Positions 31,283 through 42,310 of a DNA stretch of 64,000 bases are shown here, piece after piece. A model generated the notes under the pieces. It saw only the letters and a list, made by a program, of their open reading frames with translations. It did not search any database and was not told where the DNA came from. This DNA comes from Persicaria tinctoria (Eukaryota; Streptophyta; Magnoliopsida; Caryophyllales; Polygonaceae). Location: the NCBI GenBank assembly GCA_037127255.1, contig JBANSL010000004.1, positions 75,724,627-75,788,626 on the forward strand, read 5' to 3'. Position numbers and translations under genes: made by a program. The stretch's first letter is position 1, and each line of letters starts with the position of its first letter.

Positions 31283-32200
31283 GGGCAAATTGCATAAAAT
31301 AGCACAAACTTTAGGTATAGTTGCGGTCGGTGGCACGAACTTAAAAAAATACAAAAATAATCATCAACTTTGGGGTTTAGTTGCGGTCAGTGGCACGTAC
31401 CATCTATCTCACTAATGTGGACTAATGGGGTGCTTACATGGAATTTTTTATTTAATTAAAAAGACATATAGCGAGATATATGGATTAGTGGAGTGCTTAA
31501 TTACATAGATTTTTTTAATTAAAAGGCATAAAAGATGTGCTCAAATTGTGAAACTAACTAGGTTCCATTTTTATTTTTTATTTCATGCAATTCCAAATCA
31601 AAGATAATTGTAACAAATATACCATTTGTAAATTAAAATAACTAGTCACGTTCATGGTAAACATTTGAGTAGCAAAATGACATAAATAGAAAACCAACAT
31701 TTGGTTAGCATAAAACAAACTGGATGCTAATCATCCGGGGCCGCTGGATCTTCTCAAGTTTGGTTTGTGCTCACCAAACGTTGGTTTTCTATTTATGTCA
31801 TTTTGCTACGTACTAAAATGTTTACTATGAACGTGACAATTGGTACTAGTTATTTTAATTTGCAAATGGTATATTTGTCACAATTATCTTTGATTTGGAA
31901 TTACATTAAATAAAAAAAATGGAACCTAGCTAGTTTCACAATTTGAGCACATCTTTTATGCCTTTTAATTTTAAAAAAAATCTATGTAAGCACTTCACTA
32001 ATCCATATCTCGATATATGTCTTTTTAATTAAAAACAAATCCATGCAAGCAACCCCATTAGTCCACATTAGTGAGATAGGTGGTACGTGCCACTGACCGC
32101 AACTAAACCCCAAAGTTGGTGATTATTTTTGTATTTTTTTAAGTTTGTGCCACCGACCGCAACTATACCTAAAGTTCGTGCTATTGTATGCAATTTGCCC
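31283..32200. mobile_element. MULE-type MITE forming a 918-bp near-perfect palindrome
   Basis: The perfect 9-bp TSD TTATTCTTT lies at 31274-31282 and 32201-32209. Ends are GGGCAAATTGC and GCAATTTGCCC. The two arms, each about 430 bp, pair almost base for base (for example TATAGTTGCGGTCGGTGGCA left and its complement right), leaving a short centre near 31730-31760 (CATCCGGGGCCGCTGG). There is no gene inside. A transcript would form a very long hairpin. Confidence 0.93.
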
Positions 32201-32561
32201 TTATTCTTTTAAGGTGGAAAGGGAGCCCAAGAAAATATATGATGATATTGAAATAGGTAAACAATTTCGACATCCAAATGATTGTAAATGTAAAGATGAA
32301 TTCTTTAAGCATGATGTTTTTGAACCCGTATAAAAAAGTGTAACAACAATTGGTTTTAAGTAGGTGTTCATATAAAACTCCAATAAGCGAAATGAAGTTG
32401 TACGTAAGATATAAATCTAGATGGGTCGCAAAAAAACTCAGAGTTAATGATATGAAAATATATTCATCATATGAATTAACTCCAAGAGTAATTGACGGGC
32501 ATAGTAATTGCATACCCATATTGATCATTAATAAAAGAATATAGATCGAAAGCCTCATCAT

Positions 32562-32568
32562 ATGTGTG

Positions 32569-32600
<32 letters not shown>

Positions 32601-32612
32601 TGCGTGCGTGTG
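32562..32612. repeat. (GT)n-(GCGT)n microsatellite
   Basis: GT repeats pass into GCGT repeats and back to GT. Confidence 0.9.
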
Positions 32613-32649
32613 TGGTGCTTATAGTATTTGAAGAATCATATATTTGTGA

Positions 32650-33250
32650 AAGTGGTGACATAGTGTATTAAGTTCTAAAATACCATATACAAATTGTGAT
32701 CTTTTCCTTAATCTTAGTTTTTATCCCATATTTTTTTTCCAATGTAAGGTTTTTAATGAGGTAATTTATACACCGTGCATCGATACATCATATCCCCCGG
32801 ATAAATGATGAAGAGTACACTCTAGGTTCCGAAGTACCTTATATTTGTGCCTTAAAAGTGGCACAACATCGAGATATGATCAAAAGTAGTGCACTAGTAG
32901 AGTGCACTGAAGTCAAAGGCATCACTCATCAACAAGTTTAAATATTGAGCTTATCAAAATGAGAAGACTCCAAGAACAATATCGAATTCAGGGGGAATAT
33001 ATGCATTAATTGCACTTTTTTCCCCCTACAATCAGGTTTGTACCACTAATTTGTCCTGGAAAGGTTTTTAATAAGACAGTATCACCAAAACGTATTATAC
33101 GACATTGTATTTTTTTTCATGTAGTCATAGTTTATGTCCCAGGTTTTTTAGGCAAGGTTTTAACAAGGCAGTCTATAATGTTAGAGGTGTATATTCAAAG
33201 GGAAGTGTTATTCAACCATCATTATAGGGGGATGATTCACCTCTCTAAAA
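32650..33250 (+). mobile_element. Ty1/copia 3' end remnant
   Basis: Three spaced copies of the typical copia tail phrase are seen: TTTTATCCC...CAATGTAAGGTTTTTAATGAGG (about 32710-32762), TTGTCCTGGAAAGGTTTTTAAT (about 33050) and TATGTCCCAGG...CAAGGTTTTAACAAGGCA (about 33130). Before them, 32900-32970 reads loosely like the end of copia pol (TKVKGITHQ ... a degenerate stretch with KMRRLQE-like wording in another frame). No intact LTR pair was found. Confidence 0.5.
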
Positions 33251-33354
33251 CTCTCATATGGTGGAAAATCAAAGGTTTTATTTACGGCTTTCTTATCCTT
33301 TGTAAAAAAAAAATGGTCATTTATGCCTATGTGAGGCCTTGTACGTCTCTTGTT

Positions 33355-33500
33355 TTTTAATAACGAGGATAACCCACATTTGGCGGTAAACTCCGAGCAC
33401 GATTTTTTCACCCAATAAAAAGAGTGAACTCAGGGATCGAACTCAGTACCTCCCATTAACCCCTTCACTCCTTACCATTGAGTCACCCCATCAAGGGCTT
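33355..33500 (-). mobile_element. tRNA-derived SINE
   Basis: Read on the minus strand, the element begins near 33498 with an A-box-like GACTCAATGGTAAGGAG, followed about 35 bases later by a B box (GAGTTCGATCCCTGAG), and ends in an A-rich tail (plus strand TTTTTTAATAACG near 33355). This is the layout of plant SINEs made by RNA polymerase III. The family was not determined. Confidence 0.6.
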
Positions 33501-34319
33501 GTTGATATTAGTCGGAAGCCATGAAAGACTCGGGGTTCGTGACACCTGTAGTTCATCGTATCTCGGGGATTTTGAGCCTTTTGTTTTGAATAAAATGTGT
33601 CAAACATTATGTTTTTTTCTTTTATCTATTTTGAATAAAATCTCGGGGATAATAATTTAGGATTTTTAGTTTTAGATAATTATTAGGATTTTAGTATTTT
33701 ATTTTAATTAGGATTTATCTCTATTATGTAATTTCTATTTAAGCAAGTTAATGAAAACAAGGAAGGTAGATCCTGAAATTGAGAAAAAGAGTGTTTCATC
33801 AGAAACCCTACAGAGAGCGAGAAGCTTTCAACCGTTCGAGATATTCGAACACTAGGGCATGTTTGGTATCACCCAAAATTGGGAATGGGAATGAGAATGA
33901 GTGATTCCCAATTTAGTGTTTGGTATGTCAAAATCGGTAATTAAACTGATTACCAGTAACACTACTAGAAATTTGCTATTTAACATCGGTTAATAACCGA
34001 TGTCTTTCAAAAAAAAAATCGATGTCTATGTGGGGGATGTAAAAAGTCAAAAGTTTTTCACCTCGGCCAGAACCCGATGTCTATATTTTTTATAACATCG
34101 TTTCTAATTATAAAAATGATATGTTTAATAGTTTATAACATCACTTGTATAGAAATCTTACATATGTATATTCATTTTCTCTCTATAATTTGTAATGTTA
34201 TTTTTCCACACAAAATTTGGCTATATGAAATAAATACAAAACCGATGTTACTACGTATATTGAAATCGTTTTTTGTTTTAAAACCGTTGTTTATATATAG
34301 TAATGACATCCTAAATTAT

Positions 34320-34560
34320 TAATTAATCAGATGTGTTTAGTTCGTAAAAGTGGTGTGTTTAGTTCATAAAACTGATGTTTTTTGTACGTAAAGTTTGTGT
34401 TTAGTTCGTAAAACTGATGTTTTTAGTACGTAAAACTGATGTTTTTAGTACGTAAAACTGATGTTTTTTGTACGTAAAACTGATGTGTTTAGTTCGTAAA
34501 AGTGATGTCTTTCGTTACAATAAACCGATGTATTTTGCCCGTAAACCTGATGTGCTAGCT
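34320..34560. repeat. CACTA subterminal tandem repeats
   Basis: About ten copies of a 24-base unit of the form GTACGTAAAACTGATGTTTTTA, with GATGT(G/T)TTTAGTTCGTAAAA variants. This is the usual place for transposase-binding repeats. Confidence 0.85.
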
Positions 34561-34765
34561 TATGAAACGAAGCAATTTGATTCATAAACCTAATATCCTG
34601 TCTATATATACGCATACACTAGGTCACAATATCAACCAAAGAGAACATACCCAATATACTAGCTTATGAACCAAATCAATTTGGTTCATAAACCCAATAT
34701 CCTGTCTTATATATACACATACACCAGATCAAGTACTACAATACCAACCAAAGAGAACATGTTTT
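34553..34765. repeat. Two-copy tandem duplication, ~112-bp period
   Basis: AGCTTATGAA...CAATTTG.TTCATAAACC.AATATCCTGTCT...ACCAAAGAGAACAT occurs twice in tandem within the CACTA element. Confidence 0.8.
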
Positions 34766-37122
34766 AAGAAACAAAGGTCAGATGCCACACAATAGCATTA
34801 TCAACAAAATTTACATGTTTGGGACACCAAGGTTAAAGGTTGCACATCCTAAATACTTGCAAAATCAACAAAATAGGATATTCGATCTTGGTGTGGCACC
34901 AAGGTTAAATGCTAGCCTGGCCTGATGTAGTTAGTATATTATGTATGTGCTTCTAGGTAGGCAATTAGATATCCAAAAAAACAAACCTTTATGAATCCAC
35001 TAGAAACTTGAGATTCATAATACAACTTCTCTAAAGTAGCCATACGGTATTGAAACATCGCCCATTCTCTTCTACGTCTGTCTTGAAGCGACTCTTCTAC
35101 ACCTTTCTTTCACTTGTCATAAACATAAACTTAGGTTAGTTGTTCGAGTTTGGGAAGCAAAAAAATGTCAAGATGGAGAATAATTTGGCTAAAGAAAGGA
35201 ATGAATATACCCCTTGCATTGGTGTCTTCCCGTCCTCATATTCACCTTGTGCAAGGAAGGAAATATAGGAATTTCATTCTTTGGAATAGTGCATAATAAC
35301 TTATCCGACAAGGTGCTTTTTTCTCATGGTACCCGATTCCCTAATGAAGGAACAGATTGATGAACTACCCATTGTGAATCAATAACACCGATTTTCTCAT
35401 AAGCATTCTGTATTTAAAAAAAAAGCAAAAACAAACACTTCTTGTTCAGTTGAAACCATATTGAAACAAAGCCAAGGTGAAACGAGAAAATTCTAAAAGA
35501 ACAAAGAATGCCACTAACCTGGACACACCTCCTAAGAGTAAAATCAAGACCCCATCCATGCACCGAGTCATTCTATAAATGAAATTGGAAAGTACAAACA
35601 ATAAATATTAGGAACTATTAGAATTTTTCTACTGCACTATCAGGAAATATTAGAAATTCTATGAATCACTTTGATACACTCATGTTGTTGGTCATTACAT
35701 TTATAGAAACTACTCAACCGAAACTACTCACCATGAGTTCTGCCTCACAGAATCAACACTCGTGCTTGCACTAGCTAGCTCAACCATCAAGCAAATGCAC
35801 ATGAGGAAAAGCAAATAGTGAAAAAAAGGATGCAGCAGATGAGACATGCATTATAGGAGAAATGACTTAGTAATGCTATGAAAGAGCACAAAGTGAATAT
35901 AAGAACAGGTAGGTCTGTAAGAGTTCAAACAATTCTTTACAAAGAAAACATGACACAACCACTTTCTTCCATCTATGGAGTATACTGCCAGCAAAATAAC
36001 AGGAGCAAACAAGGGATCTCGAAAGACTCGAATATAGGTTGAGAAAACAAAATACATACCTCGGGTGTATCTGCTTAAACACGGTCTCCACTCACCACCT
36101 TAATAAGAATTTGCCCATATAGTTGATATCTACAAATACACCAGAACTTCACAATTAACCTACCATACAATTTACCTTATAATTCAAAGGAAAGAAAACA
36201 AAACACAACAAACAAACAAACAAACAAAAAACCAATGCTAAACGTGAAATTAAAAAAATAATCACATCTTCAAACAAATATCAATATCAGGATTTCACAA
36301 GTATCAATTCACATCCCAATGTGCTCTCAAAATCCAAGATGTTTGTATCTTAAATATATATATGAAGGTGTTGGTCGAATGCCACTAGACAAAATTTCTC
36401 AATATGAGGCAACAAAAACAAGTCAGAAATAAATTCATATCATTCATATTAAATTAAAGAAAAAAGCACATTAAGGAGCAAGAAGCGAGAAGTGATGGAA
36501 ATACCTTTCTTGCAGCAGTATACATTCCAAGTCTTTGATTGGCTAGACCTAGAACCTACATATGAAAGATTAAGTAACTTGAATCATACAAGAGATTACA
36601 TACAACATGAAAAAAATACATATTTTCAAATAAGATGACCCACTTCCCAGAGATTAGCACTAGTCGGATAACCGCATATAGCACTTTGAAGATCGATTTG
36701 GAACAGCCTCAGGGCTCAGGCCACTTCTTTTGATGAACCTAATCATGAAAATAGATCTTTTATCCTTGGCTGCTGACAAGGCTCTTGGCTTCAGCTGTTT
36801 CATGTTGCGATTCAGTAATTTGAACCCTACCAAATTTGCAAGTCACCATTAGCTTATATGATCAGAGCATAACTGGATTTTATGCTTCTTCTTGAAGAAC
36901 AAATTGTGACTCTATGAGCTTTTTACGTCGTTAACAAATTATTTGACAAGAATCCATCTTTCCTTATGCTTATAGAAATGCACAGATAGTTTGGTCAGAG
37001 TTCTCAAGGACCTTGTGAAAAGTCAATATGCACCAGAATATGATGTTGCAGGAATTACATACCCTTTTCTAGATTATAACCAATATAAAGACGAGAACTT
37101 TACTAGATTGGGGTATAGCAGC

Positions 37123-38335
37123 TAGGGGTGTGCAGAAAAACCCGAAACCGAAAACATGACACGAAAACACGACACGAAAAAATTCAAAACTGAAAAAACA
37201 CGACACGATAATGACACGAACCGAGAAAACACGGCTGTAAACGGTTCGTGTTCGGGTCGGGCAAATCGCCTTGTCGGATACCCGACACGAACCGTTTAAT
37301 TTTTTTTTTAAGGTTCGGCACTAAAATTATAGTACTAGTATTATATAGTCTCCCATGTAACATCTAAATGAATTGGCTCATTTGGTTTCAGACATACGGG
37401 ACTTTTTAATTAGATGCAATAGGCGTGGGTTCAATTCCTCAACCCAGCAAATATTTTGGGGCAAGGCTGTGTTTTTTTTTAATTAAAAAAAAATCCCTTT
37501 TGTTTTGTTTTCTTTCTCAAGTATTGCCAACCCCAAACCCTAGCTGATAAACTCACTCTTTCTCTCTCTCTCCAATACTCCAAATTCAGTCAGCCATCTT
37601 CTCCCTCGCTCTCCGCTTGCCCATCTTCTCCCTCACTCTCCGCCATGGAAGCCGTTATCTACGGTCCACCGCTCCCTTCGCTTCCTCCTCGACGCCCCCC
37701 GACACCGTCTCCTTCACCGCCCTTCTTTCCGGCTACGCCCAATTTCATCTTCTCTCTCACTCTCCGCCATGGAAGCTCTGTGTCGGACTCTCCAAGTACT
37801 CCTCGACCTAACCGTAACTCTCGTGTCTCTAAAATCTCAATATGAAATCAGGCGGCCGAATCTCATCTCCAACTTCCTTCTTCAATCTCATGCTTCCTTC
37901 TCCGACATTCCAAATCGGATCTGTGATAGTGTGGCCAGATCTCATCTTCGGCTTCCTTCTTCAATCTCAGACTTCCTTCTCCGACATTCCAAATCGGATA
38001 TGTGATAGTGTTTCGCCCTTCCTCTCGGTCTCAGACTCTCGCTCTTCCTTCTCCGACATTCCAAATTTCAGATCTGTGACAACAACAATCGACAAAACCA
38101 AAGATGACCCTAAACCCTAACCCTCAGATCTGTGACAACGCACCCAGAAAAGGAGAAAAGAAAAAAAAACCTTAACGGTTTCGGTTCGGATAACACGGGT
38201 ATCCGACACGAAACCGATTAGCTAACCGTGTCGGATACCCGGTTCATAACGGTTCTGCTAGAATGTGTTAAACGGTTTCGGGTATCCGACACGAATATCC
38301 GGTTCGTATCGGATACCCGGTAATGCACACCCCTA
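37123..38335. mobile_element. hAT-type element with captured gene fragment
   Basis: The ends TAGGGGTGTGCA and TGCACACCCCTA are inverted repeats. The 8-bp TSD is ATAGCAGC / ATAGAAGC (one change). Subterminal zones repeat GGATACCCG, CGACACGAA and AACGG(T/)TTCG phrases, as expected for this hAT MITE family. The central 37500-38130 differs in composition and carries coding-like fragments. Confidence 0.85.
37611..37990 (+). pseudogene. Captured, internally repeated PPR-like gene fragment inside the hAT element
   Basis: The frame from 37617 contains PDTVSFTALLSGYAQ, the typical first-helix wording of a plant pentatricopeptide repeat unit. Around it, CTCTCCGCCATGGAAGC occurs twice (37637 and 37762), and CTTCTCCGACATTCCAAATC recurs at about 37895, 37975 and 38048. 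The fragment has therefore been duplicated inside the element. It is too short and rearranged to encode an RNA-binding PPR protein. Confidence 0.55.
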
Positions 38336-38559
38336 ATAGAAGCCATACCAGTAGTTCAAGAAGCAAATGAAACGACCCCAAGAGAAGCAGCTAGCAGCAC
38401 AACTCCAAACCAAACCGCCCCATGACAATAACCTGCTTCAACACAACCTTAAATAAGCATGCCAAGGTGAAGAGGGAGGGGATGTAACAACAAGCAAAGA
38501 GCGGCCACAATCGAGAAGTAGTTAAGGCGGAATTCTTAAAAGGCAGAATAAACCAATTC

Positions 38560-38850
38560 ACAAAAGCCCTAAAGGCGAAATTCTGCTACATATATACCCT
38601 TAATAAACCACTTCACAAAAGCCCTAAATCGAAACCCTAAAGGCGGAATTCTTACCAATTCACAAAAGCCCTAAATCAAAACCCTAAAGGCGGAATTCTT
38701 ACCAATTCACAAAAGACCCAAATCGAAACCCTAAAGGCGGAATTCTTATCAATTCACAAAAGCCCTAAATCAAAACCCTAAAGGCGGAATTCTTACCAAT
38801 TAACGAAATCCCTAAATGGAAACCCTAAAGGCGGAAGTCTTACCATTGAC
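38560..38850. repeat. Tandem repeats with CCCTAAAGGCGGAATTCTTA
   Basis: Five or six copies of a unit of about 55-60 bases: CCAATTCACAAAAGCCCTAA, then ATC(G/A)AAACCCTAAAGGCGGA, ATTCTTA. They lie inside the CACTA element, right of the hAT insertion. Confidence 0.88.
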
Positions 38851-41142
38851 AGAGAAGTAGTGAAGGAGAGCCCTCGACAACCGGAGAAGAGAAGCCGGAG
38901 AGATGGGGCTTTACAGTTTGGTTCGGCAGGCTAAGAGGCGAGGATGACAGCAACAACGACAGAGCTTTGGTTCGAGGAAAGGCGAGGCGAGGATGACAGC
39001 AACAACGGAAGGCAGAGGGGCAAGGATGACAGCAACATGCGGAGAGGCGGAGAGTCGGGGAGGCTAGCACGACAGCGACCGAGCGAGGACGACACCCGTC
39101 CGAGGAAAGGCGAGGACGACACCAGTGCGAGGCAAGCCGAGGACGACAACGACAGAGCCAGAGAGGCGAGGACGACAGCGACAAGCCAGAGAGGTGAGAG
39201 ACGGCGCCACCAAAGTCACCCTCGAGTTCAACAGCCGAGAGCTACATGGAAGGTGATTCGGGATTTGAACAGAAATGTGAACAAGAAGGAGAATCGCCCA
39301 GTCGGGATGTGAAGAGGAAAGAGAGTGGTGGTCTGGAATGGATGGTGAATTATTTTATGAGTGTTAGAAAATTGGGATCTGCCCGCCTGTACTTAAAATG
39401 AGCGGGATTTTATAATGTTCAGATTTCAATCTCGCGCCTTACCTTTTTTTTTTCCAAAACGCCACTTTTAACATCGGTCAAAAATTAAGGCGGTGTCTAT
39501 TTTGTTTTTAACATCACAAAATAATAAACCGATGTTAAAAACCTTTTTTACATGGCAGGTTTTTCTGACCGATGTTAAATAGCAGAATTCTAGTAGTGTA
39601 ATCTTATCATCCCCGATTTTGAACCCCTTTCATCCCACTGGAAAACCCAGGGAATGGCTCATTACCGATTTCCTCCAACCCCCCACTTCACCAACTCCTC
39701 CCTGGAACTCCACCTCTAGTGCCGCAGTCGTCGCTGCTAACACCACCGGCCAAGTTCGTTGCTGTCGTCGCCACCATCACCGTCTCGATCTGAAGTCGCC
39801 GCCACCGCCACCACCACCGTTGTCGAATCCAGACCAGGCTCTCTCTCTCTCTAGATCTCTATCCACGTCGAGCCCACCTCTGTGCTCCTCTGTCGAATCC
39901 AGATCGGCCTCCTTCATCTCGTCTCGATCTGAAGTCGTCGTCGCCACCAGACCTGGTTCTCCCTCTCTCTCTCCCCCCCCCCCCCCCCCCCGCGTCGAAC
40001 CCACATCTGTGCTCCTCTATCGAATCCAGATCGGCCTCCTTCCTGACTTCCTCCGTCGACCTTTGTCCAGATCGACCTCCTTCCTCCGTCCTTCGTCCAG
40101 ATCGGCCTCCGTCTTCCAGCCTCCTTCCTCCGTCCTCCGACCTCCGGTTAGGGTTTCCCTCTCACCCACCATCCAAGTTCCACGCTTTAAATTTGTTAAA
40201 ATGTGTTTATTTTTTGTTGAATTTCTGAAATTGTATGTTGATTTTATGTATTTTTATTGTTAATTTGAAAGATTGAATATATTTGATCTTGAATTTGGTA
40301 CTTTGAATTTTGGATGTTTAGTTTGGATTTGTGAACTTTTCATTCCGATATTATACCAAACAATACACTTAGAAAATCACTCATTCCGACTTTTGATTCC
40401 CATTCTGATTCCCATTCCTATTCCGATTACTATATTTATACCAAACGGAAGGACCGTGAGAAGTGACATTGATGATTTGTTCTTGTCGTGATATTCGGAC
40501 GTTTGCGGGATCGAATTCGACTACCTATCGAAAGATCGGGCCAACCTATCTGCATGAGATTCGAATCAAGTGATATCAGTTGTTAGTACATCGATCAAGG
40601 TAGTCATCCATATCCGATTTAATTGTTGATTTTTGTGTCAATTTCATCAATTGAATCACCAAAAACACCCTCCTCCCAAAAAAAAATAATCGCAAACCCT
40701 AATTCCCCGACCACCACCACCAGCCCCGACCACCTCCACCAGCTTTGTGCCACCTATTCGCCACCACTCCACCACCACCATCACAACCCTTTCTGCACCC
40801 ACCAGTTCACAGCAAAAAAAAAATCACCGCCTTAACCGCCACCACCACTACCGCCTCTCCACCACCACCCGTGACAACCACCACCACCGTCCGACGGCCA
40901 CCTATAGACCACCATCGAACCTCCCAACCAGCCACAAACTCCGCAAGCCCTGCTAGTGAACAGTAAATCGAACAGCAAAAAGCGCAGTTGCGCGCTGCAC
41001 GCTCGTGCGCCCCTATGCATGCCCGCCCGCCTGTAGTGCATGCTCGTGCGCTTGCTCTTTGCAGTTCCCATCGCTCCGCCCCTCGTGCACTCGACCACTT
41101 CTTTTGTCCGACTTTGCTGCCCTTCGGGTGTTGCTTTTGGTA

Positions 41143-41723
41143 TACTAACCATGTCGCAGGCTATCAGAAAGCGTCTGATTGAGGATGTGTGGCGTCTTGT
41201 TGACAAACTTAAGTGGCAAGTGCACCTACTCATTGACCAACACAACTCTTGTTTCAATGACTCCGTGATAGAGACACCATTGGTAGATTTTGAGGCACTT
41301 ACTCCCGTATAAGATGTCTATGCTGATGATGTTGAGTATGATGTTGCATATGATACCATTATGGATGATCGATGCATAGTGGATGAGCGTGTTGATGATG
41401 TTCACATGGTTGCGCTACACCCGAGTTTCGCCCCAATCGGTGAACACTTTGAGGTGATAACTTCGAGCTTTGTTCATGCTATTCCTCATTATTCGCCTGC
41501 GATATTTCCATTGTTTCATGACTCATGGATGATTCGATCTCAAGAAAGGGAGCATCGAAGCAAATCGTGTGCTATCGAGAATTCTTTATTGGTCACACAG
41601 GAGTCGCTACAACATCTCCTCTCGGCGCACACACATGAGGGTGACCACACTCCTACGAACGTCATCGAAATTGTTCGACAGGCCACCTGGTTTTCCGCCT
41701 TATTTGTCTCTCGTCATTGTTGA
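41143..41723 (+). pseudogene. Short internal frames of the LTR element, function not recognised
   Basis: Frames at 41040-41312 (VWRLVDKLKWQVHLLIDQHN) and 41361-41723 (MDDRCIVDERVDDVHMV; HDSWMIRSQEREHRSK) lie between PBS and PPT, separated by a TAA at 41310. No protease, RT, integrase or gag zinc-knuckle motif is visible. They are probably what remains of an unrelated or heavily decayed internal region. Confidence 0.35.
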
Positions 41724-42310
41724 TATGATCATTGTTCCTTCCCATGCATGATTCGAGGACGAATCAATTTCAAGAAAGGGAGAATGATATGAGTCGGAAG
41801 CCATGGAAGACTCGAGGTTCGTGACACCTATAGTTCATCGAATCTTGGGGATTTTGAGTCTTTTGTTTTGAATAAAATGTGTCAAACATTATATTATTTT
41901 CATTTTATTTTATATATTTTAAGAGTAATAAATTAAGGGGATAATAATCTAGGATTTTTAGCTTTAGATAATTATTAGGATTTTAGTATTTTATTTTAAT
42001 TAGGATTTATCTCTATTTTGTAATTTCTATTTAAGCAAGTTAATGAAAATAAGGAAGGCAGATCCTGAATTTGAGAAAAAAAAGCGTTTCATCAGAAACC
42101 CTACAGAGAGCGAGAAGCTTTCAACCGTTCGAGAGATTTGAACACTAAGGATCGTGAGAAGCGGCGCTGAGGATTTTTTCATGTCGTGAGATTCGACAAG
42201 GATTGATACTTGTGGTTCCAAAGGCGTTCGTGAGATTCGGGCGTTTGCGGGATCGAATTCGACTACCTATCAAAAGATTGGGCCGATCTTCCAGCGTGAG
42301 ATTGACATCA

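Larger units (their letters stand above)
33960..39598. mobile_element. CACTA (En/Spm) element, 5.6 kb
   Basis: Ends are CACTACTAGAAATTTGCTAT and ATAGCAGAATTCTAGTAGTG, inverted repeats beginning with CACTA and flanked by TAA on both sides (33957-33959, 39599-39601), the expected 3-bp TSD. Both subterminal zones are full of ACCGATGT or ACATCGGT motifs. No intact TNPD/TNPA transposase was found. Minus-strand scraps near 35000-35150 (reading KKGVEESLQDRRRREW and MATLEKLYYESQVSSGFIK) may be relics of an element protein. The copy looks non-autonomous and is itself split by a hAT element. Confidence 0.9.
33856..40447. mobile_element. PIF/Harbinger-like element inside the 5' LTR (split by CACTA)
   Basis: The left end GGGCATGTTTGGTAT and right end ATTTATACCAAACGG lie exactly where the 5' LTR breaks relative to the 3' LTR. 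Without the CACTA insertion it is about 950 bp. Its right part (40170-40440) is the reverse complement of 61250-61530, so the element at 61236 is a second copy of the same family. The interior at 39640-40150 is GC-rich with CCACCACCG runs and a 19-base C run (about 39973-39991). No transposase. The TSD is blurred (TAA expected from the 3' LTR). Confidence 0.78.
33503..42310 (+). mobile_element. LTR retrotransposon, short-internal (TRIM/LARD-like), host of nested insertions
   Basis: 5' LTR (33503-33855 continued at 40448-40568) and 3' LTR (41785-42310) share long stretches such as TTTCAACCGTTCGAGA and GGGATCGAATTCGACTACCT, begin TGATAT and end CA. Flanking 5-mers CTTGT and CTTAT are a TSD with one change. 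A primer-binding site (TGATATCAG, like the Met-tRNA type TGGTATCAG) starts two bases after the 5' LTR, and a polypurine tract (AAGAAAGGGAGAA, 41772-41784) abuts the 3' LTR. The internal region is only about 1.2 kb and lacks recognisable gag-pol, so the element is non-autonomous. The LTRs differ by many point changes and an indel of about 50 bp, so it is not recent. Confidence 0.88.

Noticed and set aside
35000..36840. Intact CACTA transposase gene on the minus strand
   Set aside because: Only short coding-like scraps separated by stops. No TNPD (DDE) motif was found.
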